This document shows, in pieces, positions 25,153-34,311 of a stretch of 64,000 nucleotides of DNA. Source of the stretch: Salinibacterium sp. GTDB taxonomy: Bacteria > Actinomycetota > Actinomycetes > Actinomycetales > Microbacteriaceae. The notes beneath the pieces were generated by a model, which did not search any database, was not told the DNA's origin, and worked only from the letters and a program-made list of their open reading frames with translations. Both the position numbers and the translations under genes were made by a program. How positions within the stretch are numbered: position 1 is the first letter of the stretch; every line of letters starts with the position of its first letter. Location: NCBI GenBank assembly GCA_025351795.1, contig JANXVG010000005.1, positions 37,038 to 101,037 on the forward strand. The letters are read 5' to 3'.

Positions 25153-25266
25153 TAGCTGTAGCAGTAGCAGTAGCAGTAGCAGTAGCAGCAGCTGTAGCTG
25201 TAGCTGTAGCTGTCGCAGGAGCAGGAGCAGGAGCAGTCGCGGCAGCAGGAGCAGGAGTTGCAGCAC
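25153..25266 (+). repeat. GNN triplet array (GTAGCA)5, (GCTGTA)n, (GGAGCA)n
   Basis: About 38 consecutive triplets of the form GNN: GTA-GCA five times, GCT-GTA three times, GGA-GCA blocks, with few interruptions. In the forward frame from the ATG at 25083 it reads as an Ala/Val/Gly hydrophobic stretch after a basic RGSERRVRRIS segment. Microsatellite-like arrays are rare in bacteria. Confidence 0.85.
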
Positions 25267-25359
25267 TCGATGATGATCTGTGTTGCAGCCTGTTCGCGCA
25301 CCGAGACGACGAGCACAACCTCGCTAAGAGCCCCTCGGTAGCTCGCCCGAAACCTGACC

Positions 25360-25387
25360 TTGCTAAGCTAGCCGCACAACAGAATAT
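25360..25387 (+). promoter_or_regulatory. Candidate promoter of the gcvTHP operon
   Basis: TTGCTA (25360-25365), a 16-bp spacer, GAATAT (25382-25387). Transcription would begin about 10 nt before the riboswitch. Confidence 0.45.
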
Positions 25388-25404
25388 TGGGCCGCACACA
25401 CGAT

Positions 25405-25578
25405 GCGGGAGAGCTCGTCCAGTGAGACGAGCACCGAAGGAGCAAGCCTCCCCGCCAATCTCTCAGGTACATGTACCGCATCGAACTGGCCACTCTGAAA
25501 AGTGGATCTCGCAGGATCCCGCCCACGGTGAAAGCTGGCACAACCAGCGAAGCTCTCAGGCTTATGACAGAGGGGGAG
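25405..25578 (+). promoter_or_regulatory. Tandem glycine riboswitch
   Basis: Aptamer 1 shows GCGGGAGAGCTCGTC...GAGCACCGAAGGAGCAAGCC, then AATCTCTCAGG and CCACTCTGAAAAGTGG. Aptamer 2 shows CCCACGGTGAAAGC, AAGCTCTCAGGC and GACAGAGGGGGAG. These are the conserved strings of actinobacterial tandem glycine riboswitches. It ends about 30 nt before the gcvT GTG and should turn the cleavage operon on when glycine is high. Confidence 0.93.
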
Positions 25579-25610
25579 TTCTTGCAGCAGTCCAGCGCCA
25601 GGAGAACTCC

Positions 25611-26744
25611 GTGACCGATAGCTCTAACCGCGAACCTCGATTTTCGCCGCTCCATGACATCCACGTGGCGCTCGGTGCCAGTTTCACCGACTTTGCCGGC
25701 TGGCAGATGCCGGTCAGCTATGGGTCAGATCTCGCTGAGCATCATGCCGTGCGCACGGCGGCGGGCATCTTCGACATCTCACATATGGCCGAGATTTCGG
25801 TGGTCGGCGCAGAGGCCGCAGCATTCCTCGATTACGCGCTCGCCGGGCTGATCTCGGCCGTGCCCCTCGGCAAGGCTAAGTATTCGCTCATCCTGCAGGT
25901 GACCGGCGGGATCATCGATGACCTGATCGTCTACCACACCACTCAGGGCGAGTACTTTGTGGTCGCCAACGCCGGCAATCGCGAGGTGGTGGTGGCGGCC
26001 CTGCTGGAGCGTGCCGCGGGCTTCGACGTCACAGTGACCGATATCACGGATTCGATCGTGCTGATCGCCGTACAGGGTCCGAATTCTCGTGCAATCCTGC
26101 AGGAAACCGTTGGCCTGACGGTGCCGGCCGCCTTTGACGATCTCAAGTACTACGCCTGCGTCGGCATGACGTTCGCGGGCAAGCCGGTACTTGTCGCTCG
26201 TACGGGGTACACCGGCGAAGACGGTTTTGAGCTGTACGTTGAAGTAGCGGATGCCGCCACCCTCTGGTACGCGCTCACCGCAGCCGGGGCGCAGCACGGG
26301 CTGGTGCCCGCCGGTCTCGCGAGCCGCGACACCCTACGCCTGGAGGCCGGCATGCCGCTCTACGGCCACGAGCTGGGTCTCGACACCTTTCCGGTGCAGG
26401 CCGGACTCGGTCGCGTGGTCAACCTCACCAAGGATTTCGTCGGTCGCGACGCGATCGAGAGCGGCCCCATCGACGGCGCGCGCGTGTTGGTCGGGCTGAG
26501 CGCCGATGGCAAACGTGCGGGCCGCGCCGGATACCTCGTGTTCGACTCTGCCGATGCGAGCACCGTGGTCGGCGAGATCACCAGTGGGGCATTGTCCCCA
26601 ACCCTGACGCACCCGATTGCCATGGCCTACGTCGATCCACGCGTTTCGACCGTGGGCTCGTCCGTGTTCATCGATGTGCGAGGCACTCGCATCCCGGCAT
26701 CCGTTGTCGCCCTGCCCTTCTATAAGAGAGAGTCGAAATCATGA
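25611..26744 (+). CDS. gcvT: Glycine cleavage system T protein (aminomethyltransferase)
   Basis: A 377-residue enzyme that transfers the aminomethyl carbon from GcvH-lipoamide to tetrahydrofolate and releases ammonia. Motifs: [68 protein letters not shown]. The GTG at 25611 has AGGAG six bases upstream and lies just after the glycine riboswitch. The frame is open far upstream, but that region is promoter and riboswitch. Its TGA overlaps the gcvH ATG. Confidence 0.97.
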   Translation: MTDSSNREPRFSPLHDIHVALGASFTDFAGWQMPVSYGSDLAEHHAVRTAAGIFDISHMAEISVVGAEAAAFLDYALAGLISAVPLGKAKYSLILQVTGGIIDDLIVYHTTQGEYFVVANAGNREVVVAALLERAAGFDVTVTDITDSIVLIAVQGPNSRAILQETVGLTVPAAFDDLKYYACVGMTFAGKPVLVARTGYTGEDGFELYVEVADAATLWYALTAAGAQHGLVPAGLASRDTLRLEAGMPLYGHELGLDTFPVQAGLGRVVNLTKDFVGRDAIESGPIDGARVLVGLSADGKRAGRAGYLVFDSADASTVVGEITSGALSPTLTHPIAMAYVDPRVSTVGSSVFIDVRGTRIPASVVALPFYKRESKS

Positions 26745-27112
26745 CTGATGAAAAGTCCCTCCGCTATACGGCCGAGCACGAGTGGGTGCTCGTCGATGGC
26801 AACACTGCGCTCGTGGGAATCACCGCGTACGCGGCCGAAAAGCTGGGCGATGTGGTGTTCGTTGACCTACCGAAGGTCGGGTCGACCGTCGCGCAGGGCA
26901 AAGTGGTTGGCGAGATTGAGTCGACCAAGTCGGTGGGCGAGCTGTTCGCCCCGGTGAACGGCACCGTGCTGGACGCCAACGACGCTGTCGTCGCGAGTCC
27001 CGAGCTCGTGAACAGCGATCCATTCGGCGCGGGCTGGCTCATCAAAGTCGAGTTCACCGAACTACCGCCGTTGCTCAGTTACGACGAGTACACGAAACTA
27101 ACCGGAGAGTAA
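26741..27112 (+). CDS. gcvH: Glycine cleavage system H protein
   Basis: A 123-residue lipoyl carrier that shuttles the aminomethyl group between GcvP and GcvT. The lipoylation site is Lys63 in [18 protein letters not shown]. The opening [21 protein letters not shown] is typical. It is coupled to gcvT by ATGA and to gcvP by a one-base TAATG overlap, so the three proteins are made from one message. Confidence 0.97.
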   Translation: MTDEKSLRYTAEHEWVLVDGNTALVGITAYAAEKLGDVVFVDLPKVGSTVAQGKVVGEIESTKSVGELFAPVNGTVLDANDAVVASPELVNSDPFGAGWLIKVEFTELPPLLSYDEYTKLTGE

Positions 27113-29973
27113 TGCCCGACCACTCTTTAGCCGGGCGCTTCGCAGACCGCCACATTGGAACGGATGCCGCTGCGCAGGCCACGATGCTCGCGGCGGTCGG
27201 CTACGACTCAGTGCAGGCCCTCGTCGAGGCGGCGGTTCCAGCATCCATCCACGTCGCTCCACTCGCTGACTCCACGATCCCAGCCGCAGCAACCGAGCGT
27301 CAGGCGCTTGCCGAGTTGCGTGCGCTTGCAGTCAAGAACGTGGTGCGGCGCTCGATGATCGGTCTCGGCTACTACGACACGATTACCCCCGCCGTGATCA
27401 CGCGCAACGTGCTCGAGAACCCGAGTTGGTACACCGCCTACACCCCGTATCAGCCGGAAATCAGTCAGGGTCGGCTTGAGGCTCTGATTAACTTCCAGAC
27501 CATGGTCTCTGACCTCACGGGAATGACCACGGCCAACGCTTCGATGCTCGATGAGGGTACTGCCGTGGTCGAGGGAATGCTCCTCGCGCGTCGCGCATCG
27601 GACGTCTCCTCTAACGTCTTCATCGTCGACGCGGATGCCTTCCCCCAGACGAAGGCGCTTCTTGCGAATCGTGCCGGAGCTGTCGGAATCACGCTCGTCG
27701 AGTCGTCCCTCGATGGCACGCTGCCCGAGGCGTTCGGCATCTTCGTGCAATACCCAGGCGCTTCGGGCCGGGTCTGGGATCCCTCCTCGGTCATCGCGGC
27801 CGCGCACGAGCAGGGCGGGCTCGCGGTCGTCGCGGCCGATCTCCTCGCCATGACGCTTTTCACGCCCCCGGGCGAACTCGGAGCGGATGTTGCCGTCGGC
27901 ACGACACAGCGCTTCGGCGTGCCGATGGGGTTCGGCGGTCCGCACGCCGGATACCTGGCCGTGAAGGCCGGGCTCGAACGGCAACTTCCCGGTCGTCTGG
28001 TCGGAGTGTCGCAGGATGCTGACGGACACGCCGCCTACCGGCTGTCGTTGCAGGTTCGGGAGCAGCACATCCGTCGCGAAAAGGCGACCTCAAACATCTG
28101 CACAGCACAGGTTCTCCTCGCTGTGATGGCCTCAATGTACGCGGTCTACCACGGTCCAGACGGACTCAGGCGGATCGCGCGCCAGGTCGCAGGGCGCGCC
28201 CGGCAACTCGTCACCGGTCTCAGCACTCTCGGACTCGCGGTCGAAAGTGACTACTATTTCGACACGGTGCGCGTGCGGGTACTAGGCGAGGCGCACTCGG
28301 TCGTGGCCCGCGCCCGGCTCAGCAACGTCAACCTGCACCTCGTGGATGCCGACACGGTTGGAGTTTCGGTCGACGAGACCACTGAGCTCGTTGACCTGCA
28401 GGCCGTGCTCGCGGCGTTCGCAGCACAACCACTGAGCACTGCCGTGATCGAAGCGCTGTCCCGCGCCGAGTTGCCGACCTTTCCGCCAGAACTTGGGCGC
28501 ACAACCGAGTACCTCACCCACCCGGTTTTCACCACGCATCGCAGCGAAACCGCCATGATGCGCTATCTCAAATACCTTGCAGACAAGGACTACGCTCTCG
28601 ACCGCGGCATGATCCCGCTCGGGTCGTGCACGATGAAACTCAACTCGGCCACCGAGATGGAAGCGGTGACCTGGCCGGAATTCGCGGGCATCCACCCGTT
28701 CGCCCCGGAGGCGGATGTCACGGGCTACCTGGAACTCATCGAGCAACTACAAGCGTGGCTAGCCGAGGTCACCGGGTACGACTCGGTGTCGCTGCAGCCG
28801 AACGCCGGCAGCCAAGGCGAACTCGCCGGCTTGCTCGCAATTCGCGGATATCACCTCGCCAATGGCAACGTCCAGCGCACCGTGTGCCTCATCCCGTCGA
28901 GCGCGCACGGAACGAATGCCGCGAGCGCGGTGCTCTCCGGAATGACCGTCGTCGTCGTTGCGACCAACGACCTCGGCAATGTCGACCTCGACGATCTGCG
29001 CGCGAAGATCGCGCTGCACGCCGACACTCTGGCCGCCCTGATGATCACCTATCCGTCGACCCACGGGGTGTACGAGCACGAGGTGCGCGCGATAACGGAT
29101 GCGGTGCACGACGTCGGTGGTCAGGTTTACGTCGATGGCGCCAACCTCAATGCCCTTCTCGGCTATGCCCGTTTCGGGGACTTCGGCGGTGACGTGTCCC
29201 ACCTCAACCTGCACAAGACGTTCTGTATTCCGCACGGCGGTGGAGGGCCGGGAGTGGGGCCGGTCGCCGCGAAAGCGCACCTCGCTCCGTACCTGCCGGG
29301 GCATCCGATGGCCCAACGGGCGCTCCACGCGGGTGCGCCGGTCTCGGCAGCGCCCTATGGTTCGCCGAGCATCCTGCCCATCAGCTGGGCCTACGTGCGC
29401 ATGATGGGCACGGACGGGCTGAAGGCGGCTACCGGTGCTGCGGTGCTCGCGGCTAACTACGTTGCGGTTCGGTTGCGCGACCACTACCCCGTGCTCTACG
29501 CCGGTGACAACGGTCTCGTCGCGCACGAGTGCATCCTCGACTTGCGGCCGCTCAAGGAAGCCACCGGAATCGACAACAACGACGTCGCCAAGCGCCTTAT
29601 CGACTACGGCTTTCACGCCCCGACGATGTCGTTTCCGGTTTCAGGAACGCTGATGGTTGAGCCCACCGAGAGCGAGGACCTCGCCGAGATCGACCGTTTC
29701 ATCGATGCAATGATCGCTATCAAGGTCGAAGCGGATGCCGTTGCCGCCGGTCGCTGGCCAGCCGACGATAACCCACTCGGTAACGCTCCGCACACTGCGG
29801 AGTCTGTGGTGGTGGGGGAGTGGCGGCACGCGTACTCCCGACAGGATGCTGTCTACCCGTTCGCGAGCCTCATCCGCCACAAGTACTGGCCACCCGTGCG
29901 GCGTATTGACAACGCATATGGCGACCGCAACCTGGTCTGCTCCTGCCCGCCGGTCGACGCATTCGCCGACTAG
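27112..29973 (+). CDS. gcvP: Glycine dehydrogenase (decarboxylating), P protein
   Basis: A 953-residue PLP enzyme that decarboxylates glycine and loads the residue on GcvH lipoamide. It is the single-chain type with the N-terminal (P1) and C-terminal (P2) halves fused. The PLP lysine is Lys702 in [19 protein letters not shown], preceded by [10 protein letters not shown]. The N-terminal half has [38 protein letters not shown]. It is the last gene of the riboswitch-controlled operon. A 32-bp-arm palindrome begins 12 bp after the stop and may act as terminator. Confidence 0.98.
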   Translation: MPDHSLAGRFADRHIGTDAAAQATMLAAVGYDSVQALVEAAVPASIHVAPLADSTIPAAATERQALAELRALAVKNVVRRSMIGLGYYDTITPAVITRNVLENPSWYTAYTPYQPEISQGRLEALINFQTMVSDLTGMTTANASMLDEGTAVVEGMLLARRASDVSSNVFIVDADAFPQTKALLANRAGAVGITLVESSLDGTLPEAFGIFVQYPGASGRVWDPSSVIAAAHEQGGLAVVAADLLAMTLFTPPGELGADVAVGTTQRFGVPMGFGGPHAGYLAVKAGLERQLPGRLVGVSQDADGHAAYRLSLQVREQHIRREKATSNICTAQVLLAVMASMYAVYHGPDGLRRIARQVAGRARQLVTGLSTLGLAVESDYYFDTVRVRVLGEAHSVVARARLSNVNLHLVDADTVGVSVDETTELVDLQAVLAAFAAQPLSTAVIEALSRAELPTFPPELGRTTEYLTHPVFTTHRSETAMMRYLKYLADKDYALDRGMIPLGSCTMKLNSATEMEAVTWPEFAGIHPFAPEADVTGYLELIEQLQAWLAEVTGYDSVSLQPNAGSQGELAGLLAIRGYHLANGNVQRTVCLIPSSAHGTNAASAVLSGMTVVVVATNDLGNVDLDDLRAKIALHADTLAALMITYPSTHGVYEHEVRAITDAVHDVGGQVYVDGANLNALLGYARFGDFGGDVSHLNLHKTFCIPHGGGGPGVGPVAAKAHLAPYLPGHPMAQRALHAGAPVSAAPYGSPSILPISWAYVRMMGTDGLKAATGAAVLAANYVAVRLRDHYPVLYAGDNGLVAHECILDLRPLKEATGIDNNDVAKRLIDYGFHAPTMSFPVSGTLMVEPTESEDLAEIDRFIDAMIAIKVEADAVAAGRWPADDNPLGNAPHTAESVVVGEWRHAYSRQDAVYPFASLIRHKYWPPVRRIDNAYGDRNLVCSCPPVDAFAD

Positions 29974-29984
29974 TTCCCCGTTCC

Positions 29985-30079
29985 GCCGAGCGGTCGCGCC
30001 GTTTTCAGGCTGAGCGCCGCTGTTTCTGGATAGTCCAGACACACTTACGCTCAGCCTGAAAACGGCGCGCCCGCTCGGC
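29985..30079. repeat. 95-bp near-perfect palindrome, left flank of the DUF559 gene
   Basis: The arms 29985-30016 and 30048-30079 are 32 bp each with one mismatch, sharing the core GTTTTCAGGCTGAGCG. The 31-nt loop itself folds (TCTGGA/TCCAGA around TAG). The core and loop match the palindrome at 31135-31197 on the other side of the DUF559 gene. Confidence 0.9.
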
Positions 30080-30143
30080 CCGGCACGGGTGCCCACGTCG
30101 GCCCGGCACGGGTGCCCACGTCGGCCGGGCACGCGTGCCACGT
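30076..30143. repeat. 23-bp tandem repeat, three copies
   Basis: Units CGGCCCGGCACGGGTGCCCA + CGT at 30076-30098 and 30099-30121, and a diverged copy at 30122-30143. Each unit contains the small palindrome GGCACGGGTGCC. The first copy overlaps the end of the 95-bp palindrome. Confidence 0.8.
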
Positions 30144-30244
30144 CTGCCCGACAGCCTGTCCTCCCCAACTGTGGTCGGCAGCACCTTCTGCGCGGATGTT
30201 TCCCCTTCGCCGGTAGCTGCCGCTAGTCGGGTCATCGTGCTGCG

Positions 30245-31147
30245 ATGACTACCGTTTCAGAAGTCCTGTCCGAAAATCGCGGAGTTGCCCCTCGCGAGGC
30301 CTTTATTTCTCGGGGAATATCCTCGTACGCGATCGGTCGATCGCGCCACAGCGGCGAGATCTCGCGAGTTCGCCGTGCGTGGTACGCCGATCCGCACGCA
30401 GACCCCGAACTGGTGCGCGCCGTGCGTGTCGGTGGCTCGCTGAGCTGCGTCTCGGCGTTGCGCACAACTGGCGTCTGGCTCGCGCCAGTGCTGACGACCC
30501 ATGTTTCCGTCCCGAAGAATGCATCGCGACTTCGGTCTGCAGCAAGTGTTCGAGTCAGCCTCATCGAGGAGCGAGCAGATGTTACTCTCCATTGGCGCGC
30601 GCAGACTGGAGGCTCACTACTGTCGATCGATTCCATCGCCGCGTCACTCGCTCACATGTCAACCTGCCAACCACCGGAAATGACGCTGGTTGCACTGGAC
30701 TCTGCGCTCAACTTGCGCCTCGTCACCGACGCGCAACTCACCGACGCGTTCGAATCGTTCCCCGATAGATCCCGGAAACTGCTGTCAATGACCGATCCGG
30801 GCAGCCAGTCGGGCCTAGAGACTCTGGCCCGCCATCGACTTCGGCGGTGGGGGATTCACCTTCGCACTCAGGTCGTGATCGAGGGCATCGGGCGCGTAGA
30901 CATGGTCATCGGCGAGCGGCTGGTGCTCGAGCTCGATGGGTTCGGTTTCCATGCTCACGAGGCTGCATTCGAGGTGGACCGGCACCGTGATCTCGCCTTG
31001 TACGAACGGGGGTATCTGGTCATGCGGTTGAGCTATCACCAGGTGATGACCGAGTGGGCGGATGCCGAGCGCGTGATCCGCGCGATGGTGCGCCGTGGTG
31101 ATCACTTGTGGCCCCGGCACCGCGACCTCAACCGCTTTTCAGGCTGA
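30245..31147 (+). CDS. DUF559 (Vsr/PD-(D/E)XK-like) protein with AbiEi-like N-terminus
   Basis: A 300-residue protein. The N-terminal 70 residues (ISRGISSYAIGRSRHSGEISRVRRAWYADP) resemble the AbiEi-type winged-helix antitoxin domain. The C-terminal third has the Vsr/PD-(D/E)XK pattern GRVDMVIGERLVLELDGFGFH near residues 216-236, then DRHRDLALYERGYLVMRLSYHQV. The family is multicopy in actinobacteria with no settled function. The last codons and the TGA lie inside the left arm of the palindrome at 31135-31197, and a related palindrome lies upstream at 29985-30079. A second family member at 48384-49253 is also bracketed by palindromes. Confidence 0.8.
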   Translation: MTTVSEVLSENRGVAPREAFISRGISSYAIGRSRHSGEISRVRRAWYADPHADPELVRAVRVGGSLSCVSALRTTGVWLAPVLTTHVSVPKNASRLRSAASVRVSLIEERADVTLHWRAQTGGSLLSIDSIAASLAHMSTCQPPEMTLVALDSALNLRLVTDAQLTDAFESFPDRSRKLLSMTDPGSQSGLETLARHRLRRWGIHLRTQVVIEGIGRVDMVIGERLVLELDGFGFHAHEAAFEVDRHRDLALYERGYLVMRLSYHQVMTEWADAERVIRAMVRRGDHLWPRHRDLNRFSG

Positions 31148-31197
31148 GCGGCGCTGTTGCTGGACTATCCACTCACCCCGCCGCTCAGCCTGAAAAG
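31135..31197. repeat. 63-bp palindrome, right flank of the DUF559 gene
   Basis: Perfect 19-bp arms CTTTTCAGGCTGAGCGGCG (31135-31153) and its complement (31179-31197) around a 25-nt loop. The sequence aligns with the palindrome at 29985-30079 in both arms and loop (CTGGAxxxTCCA). It contains the stop codon of the DUF559 gene and separates it from the convergent CPBP gene. Confidence 0.9.
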
Positions 31198-31213
31198 GGA
31201 GGGATGGGAGGAG

Positions 31214-31987
31214 CTACCCCGGCAACCCGAAGAGTGTCGGAAACGTTGCAGCCACCCACGGATACCCGACGAAGATGGCCGTGTCGATGACCGTGTGCGC
31301 GACGATGAGGGGCAGCACGCGCCCGAAGCGCACGTAGAGCCAGCCGAATAGCACACCCATCGCGAGGTTACCGATGAACGAACCGAAGCCTTGGTAGAGG
31401 TGATAAGTTCCGCGCAGCGCAGCGCTCGTGAGGATGATCGGCCAATTCTTCCAGCCGAGGTCACGCAGCCGCGCGAAGAGGTATCCAATCACGATTACTT
31501 CCTCTTGGAGGCCCGCGTGCAGCGCAGCGAGGATGAGCACCGGCACCGTCCACCAGTACGCATCGAGCGCCGTCGGAACCACGTTCACGGTGATTCCCAG
31601 GGTGCGACCGGCCAGGTACACCCCAATGCCGGGTACGCCGACGACGATCGCGAGCGTCAGGCCTGACAGCGAGTCACGCCACGGTCGTCGGAAGTCGACG
31701 CCGAGGCGCTCAAGGTGCGGGCGCGTACCCTGCCACAGCAAGAATGCAACCAAGGCGACCGGGATGAGGCCGAAGAAGGTGGCCATGAGTTGGTAGATCA
31801 GGTCGAAGGTTGGCCGATCGCTCAACGAGCCGTTGATCGTCGTGCTCTGGTGTGAAAGCGAGGTGGTTTGGGTGACCCGGTTGACGATCGCGACAACCGA
31901 ATAGGCAGCGGATGCGCCCAACGACAGCCCGAGCACGATCAGTATTTCGGCGGTAATCCGTTTGCGCCCAGCGAAGTCTGTCGTCAC
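31214..31987 (-). CDS. CPBP-family intramembrane metalloprotease
   Basis: A 257-residue polytopic protein of the CAAX-protease/bacteriocin-processing (ABI) type. The three motifs are present: EEVIVIGYLFARLRD (catalytic Glu-Glu), RGTYHLYQGFGSF (His) and IVAHTVIDTAIF (His). Seven to eight transmembrane helices are predicted from the hydrophobic runs. The substrate is unknown. The GTG at 31987 lies six bases after TAGAGT. It is convergent with the DUF559 gene. Confidence 0.9.
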   Translation of the reverse strand: MTTDFAGRKRITAEILIVLGLSLGASAAYSVVAIVNRVTQTTSLSHQSTTINGSLSDRPTFDLIYQLMATFFGLIPVALVAFLLWQGTRPHLERLGVDFRRPWRDSLSGLTLAIVVGVPGIGVYLAGRTLGITVNVVPTALDAYWWTVPVLILAALHAGLQEEVIVIGYLFARLRDLGWKNWPIILTSAALRGTYHLYQGFGSFIGNLAMGVLFGWLYVRFGRVLPLIVAHTVIDTAIFVGYPWVAATFPTLFGLPG

Positions 31988-32350
31988 CCTCGCACTCTAC
32001 GGCTTCGGATGCCCCATGCGCGCTGTGGGCGTCGACCGTGCGAGGTCCACGGTCTGGATCGGGTCGCTATCGTGATGCACGCTGCGAGTGCCCCGTCGCC
32101 GTCGTTCGCCGCGGTCCGGCGCGCGCGGATAGAGCACGGCGGTATATTGGTTGCAGTTTTATTGCGTTTACGGCACTTTATACGCAACTTAATTGTGCAG
32201 CTCGCAATGAACGCTATTCCGCGTTACCACTGCGTAACGTTTCCGCTTACAGTTTTGCAGGGGCAATACCCCCGTTTAGGGTGTGAACTATCAAGCTCGG
32301 GCAACACTACAAATTGTTGTGCCGTTAGCTCATCTTGCACAGGAGGAAAA
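31988..32350. other. Leader region before the ABC importer operon
   Basis: A 363-bp gap without a gene. From 32143 the sequence is markedly AT-richer than its surroundings and should hold the importer promoter and a leader ending in AGGAGGAAAA before TTG 32351. I cannot fix a -35/-10 pair with normal spacing. A small hairpin (ACCC/GGGT around 32268-32281) is the only fold noted. Confidence 0.4.
31994..31999 (-). promoter_or_regulatory. -10 box TAGAGT for the CPBP gene
   Basis: Minus-strand TAGAGT, six bases (GCGAGG), then GTG 31987. Leaderless pattern. Confidence 0.5.
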
Positions 32351-34120
32351 TTGACTATCACAGGAAGATTGGCGCGTAAGGCGATTGCCGTTGTCGCGAT
32401 TGGCGCAGCTGCAGCGCTTGCGCTGGCTGGCTGCACGACGTCGGGCACTCCGACGCCGACCGCAGCGTCGGGCGGTACCGTCACAGTGGCATCGGTGAAC
32501 GACTTCACCTCGTTCAACTACAACACTCCACAGGGCAACCTAGACACGAACGGTGTCGTTAACTACCTGACTACCGGTGGTTTCTTCACCGTTGACCCGT
32601 CATACAAGGTCATCTACGACACCTCGTTCGGCAAGATCGAGAAGACGTCAGACAGCCCGCTCACCGTCAAGTACACCCTCCAGAAGGGGCTCAAGTGGTC
32701 AGACGGCGAGCCGATCACTTCTGACGACATGCTTTTAGCGTGGGCACTCGCCTCGGGCCACTACGACTCGGGCACGGTGGATGCCGACGGTAAGGTCACC
32801 AAAGGCACAAATTACTTCAGCATTGCAGGCAGCACTGCGGGGCTCGATGCGACGTCACTGCCGACATTGGGCACCGATGGCCTCACGATGACGCTCACGT
32901 ACTCGACTCCGTACGTTGACTACATGCTCGTATCGCCGATTGCTCAGCCGGCTCACGTTGTCGCGACTAAGGCGGGCCTCAAGAGCGCCGCCGACCTCAC
33001 CGCTCTTCTCCTGAAGCTACCGAAGGGTGACCCGGCCTCTCCGGCGGCTGCTGACCCGACACTGCAGAAGGCGGCCGAGTTCGTGAACACCGGCTACGAC
33101 GTCACAGCAATGCCGACCGATGCGTCGCTGCTCGTCTCGAGCGGCCCGATGACGGTCTCCGCCTTTGTGCCGACTCAATCGTTGACTCTCGTGCCGAACA
33201 AGTTCTACACGGGTGACCACAAGGCAAAGCTTGACAAGATCGTGCTCCGCAACATCCCGGACGCGAACGCTCAGGTCGCTGCACTCGCGAACGGCGAGGT
33301 TGACGTGATCAACCCACAGGCGTCCGCTGACACGCTGGCGGCACTCAAGAAGACGACCGCGACAGTGTCAACCGGCTCAACCGTGTCGTACGACCACCTT
33401 GACCTGTCGTTCAACGCAACTGTGTTCAAAGATGCAAAGGTGCGAGAGGCGTTCCTCAAGACCATCCCTCGCCAGCAGATCCTCGACTCGATCGTTACTC
33501 CGGTCGACGCACAGTCCAAGGTTCTCGACTCACAGCAATTCGTGCCCCAGCAGTCGTCATATGCCGACTCGGTCAAAAATAACGGATCGAGCGCCTATGA
33601 CAAGGTAGATATCGACGGAGCTAAGGCACTACTGGCGGGCGCGACTCCTGAGATCAAGCTCATGTACAACACGAAGAACCCGAACCGCGTCGATGAGTTC
33701 CAGGCGATTCAGGCTTCGGCATCGAAGGCTGGTTTCAAGATCGTCGATGCGGGGTCTCCAGACTGGAGCAAGAAGCTCGGTGACGGAACCTACGATGCAG
33801 TTCTCTTCGGTTGGGTGAGCCCCGGTTACGGTTACGCTGGCGTTCCGCAGATCTGGTCGACCAATGGTGGCGGAAACTACAACAAGTACACGGGAACGGA
33901 CAAGCTCGCCATTTCGACGCAGACCGAACTCGACAGTTCCAAGATCAATGCGATCCTGGCGAAGATGGACGCTCAGGCATTCTCAGATGCCTACGGACTG
34001 CCGCTTTTCCAGCTGCCAGGAATTCTTGGGGCGTCGGCGCGAGTGCAGAACGTGAAGTTCATGGGAAACCAGACCGGCCCGGTGTGGAACTTCTGGGAGT
34101 GGACAGTCACAGGTAAGTAG
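32351..34120 (+). CDS. Family 5 extracellular solute-binding lipoprotein (peptide/opine type)
   Basis: A 589-residue lipoprotein. After a short basic segment the signal helix ends in ALALAGC (lipobox), so Cys is lipidated and the protein sits outside the membrane. The mature part has the SBP_bac_5 pattern: VNDFTSFNYNTPQG, YTLQKGLKWSDGEPITSDDMLLAW, and the long Dpp/Opp-type lobe. The start is a TTG at 32351 with a near-perfect AGGAGG four bases upstream. It is the first gene of the importer; two hairpins separate it from the permeases, as expected when the binding protein is made in excess. Confidence 0.92.
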   Translation: MTITGRLARKAIAVVAIGAAAALALAGCTTSGTPTPTAASGGTVTVASVNDFTSFNYNTPQGNLDTNGVVNYLTTGGFFTVDPSYKVIYDTSFGKIEKTSDSPLTVKYTLQKGLKWSDGEPITSDDMLLAWALASGHYDSGTVDADGKVTKGTNYFSIAGSTAGLDATSLPTLGTDGLTMTLTYSTPYVDYMLVSPIAQPAHVVATKAGLKSAADLTALLLKLPKGDPASPAAADPTLQKAAEFVNTGYDVTAMPTDASLLVSSGPMTVSAFVPTQSLTLVPNKFYTGDHKAKLDKIVLRNIPDANAQVAALANGEVDVINPQASADTLAALKKTTATVSTGSTVSYDHLDLSFNATVFKDAKVREAFLKTIPRQQILDSIVTPVDAQSKVLDSQQFVPQQSSYADSVKNNGSSAYDKVDIDGAKALLAGATPEIKLMYNTKNPNRVDEFQAIQASASKAGFKIVDAGSPDWSKKLGDGTYDAVLFGWVSPGYGYAGVPQIWSTNGGGNYNKYTGTDKLAISTQTELDSSKINAILAKMDAQAFSDAYGLPLFQLPGILGASARVQNVKFMGNQTGPVWNFWEWTVTGK

Positions 34121-34127
34121 TTCGTTG

Positions 34128-34164
34128 CTGTGACCTCGCATTGAGAGATCGTTTGAGGTCACAG
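34128..34164 (+). terminator. First hairpin between binding-protein and permease genes
   Basis: CTGTGACCTC and GAGGTCACAG form a perfect 10-bp stem around a 17-nt loop, starting 7 bp after the stop codon. Confidence 0.55.
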
Positions 34165-34168
34165 TAGT

Positions 34169-34197
34169 GAGGCGCCGGGTGTGGAGCCCGGCGCCTC
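34169..34197 (+). terminator. Second, GC-rich hairpin in the importer operon
   Basis: GAGGCGCCGGG and CCCGGCGCCTC form a perfect 11-bp stem around TGTGGAG, followed by ATAT rather than a T tract. It is a likely partial terminator or mRNA-end stabiliser that favours the upstream gene. Confidence 0.65.
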
Positions 34198-34311
34198 ATA
34201 TCGTCTCCACCCCTTTTCTCGTGCGCCGTTTCGTGCGCGAGACACGTAAACTGCCAGCACGGGAAAGCGAAGAAGCTATCCCCGGCAACCGATCCAGCGA
34301 GGGATCTATCG

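Larger units (their letters stand above)
24800..25359. other. Repeat-rich spacer upstream of the glycine-cleavage operon
   Basis: About 560 bp without a supported gene. It holds a 52-bp tandem repeat (24903-25003), a palindrome (25001-25093) and a long run of GNN triplets (25153-25266). An open frame runs from 25056 through all of this into gcvT, but it also crosses the promoter and riboswitch and is not a convincing protein. Confidence 0.6.

Noticed and set aside
25056..25610. In-frame extension of gcvT to a 562-codon protein
   Set aside because: The extension runs through a palindrome, a triplet array, the promoter and the whole glycine riboswitch, and the GTG at 25611 has a good ribosome-binding site and the family-typical N-terminus.
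30245..31147. AbiEi antitoxin of a type IV toxin-antitoxin pair
   Set aside because: Only the N-terminal winged helix resembles AbiEi. The C-terminus is a nuclease-like DUF559 domain and there is no AbiEii toxin gene next to it.
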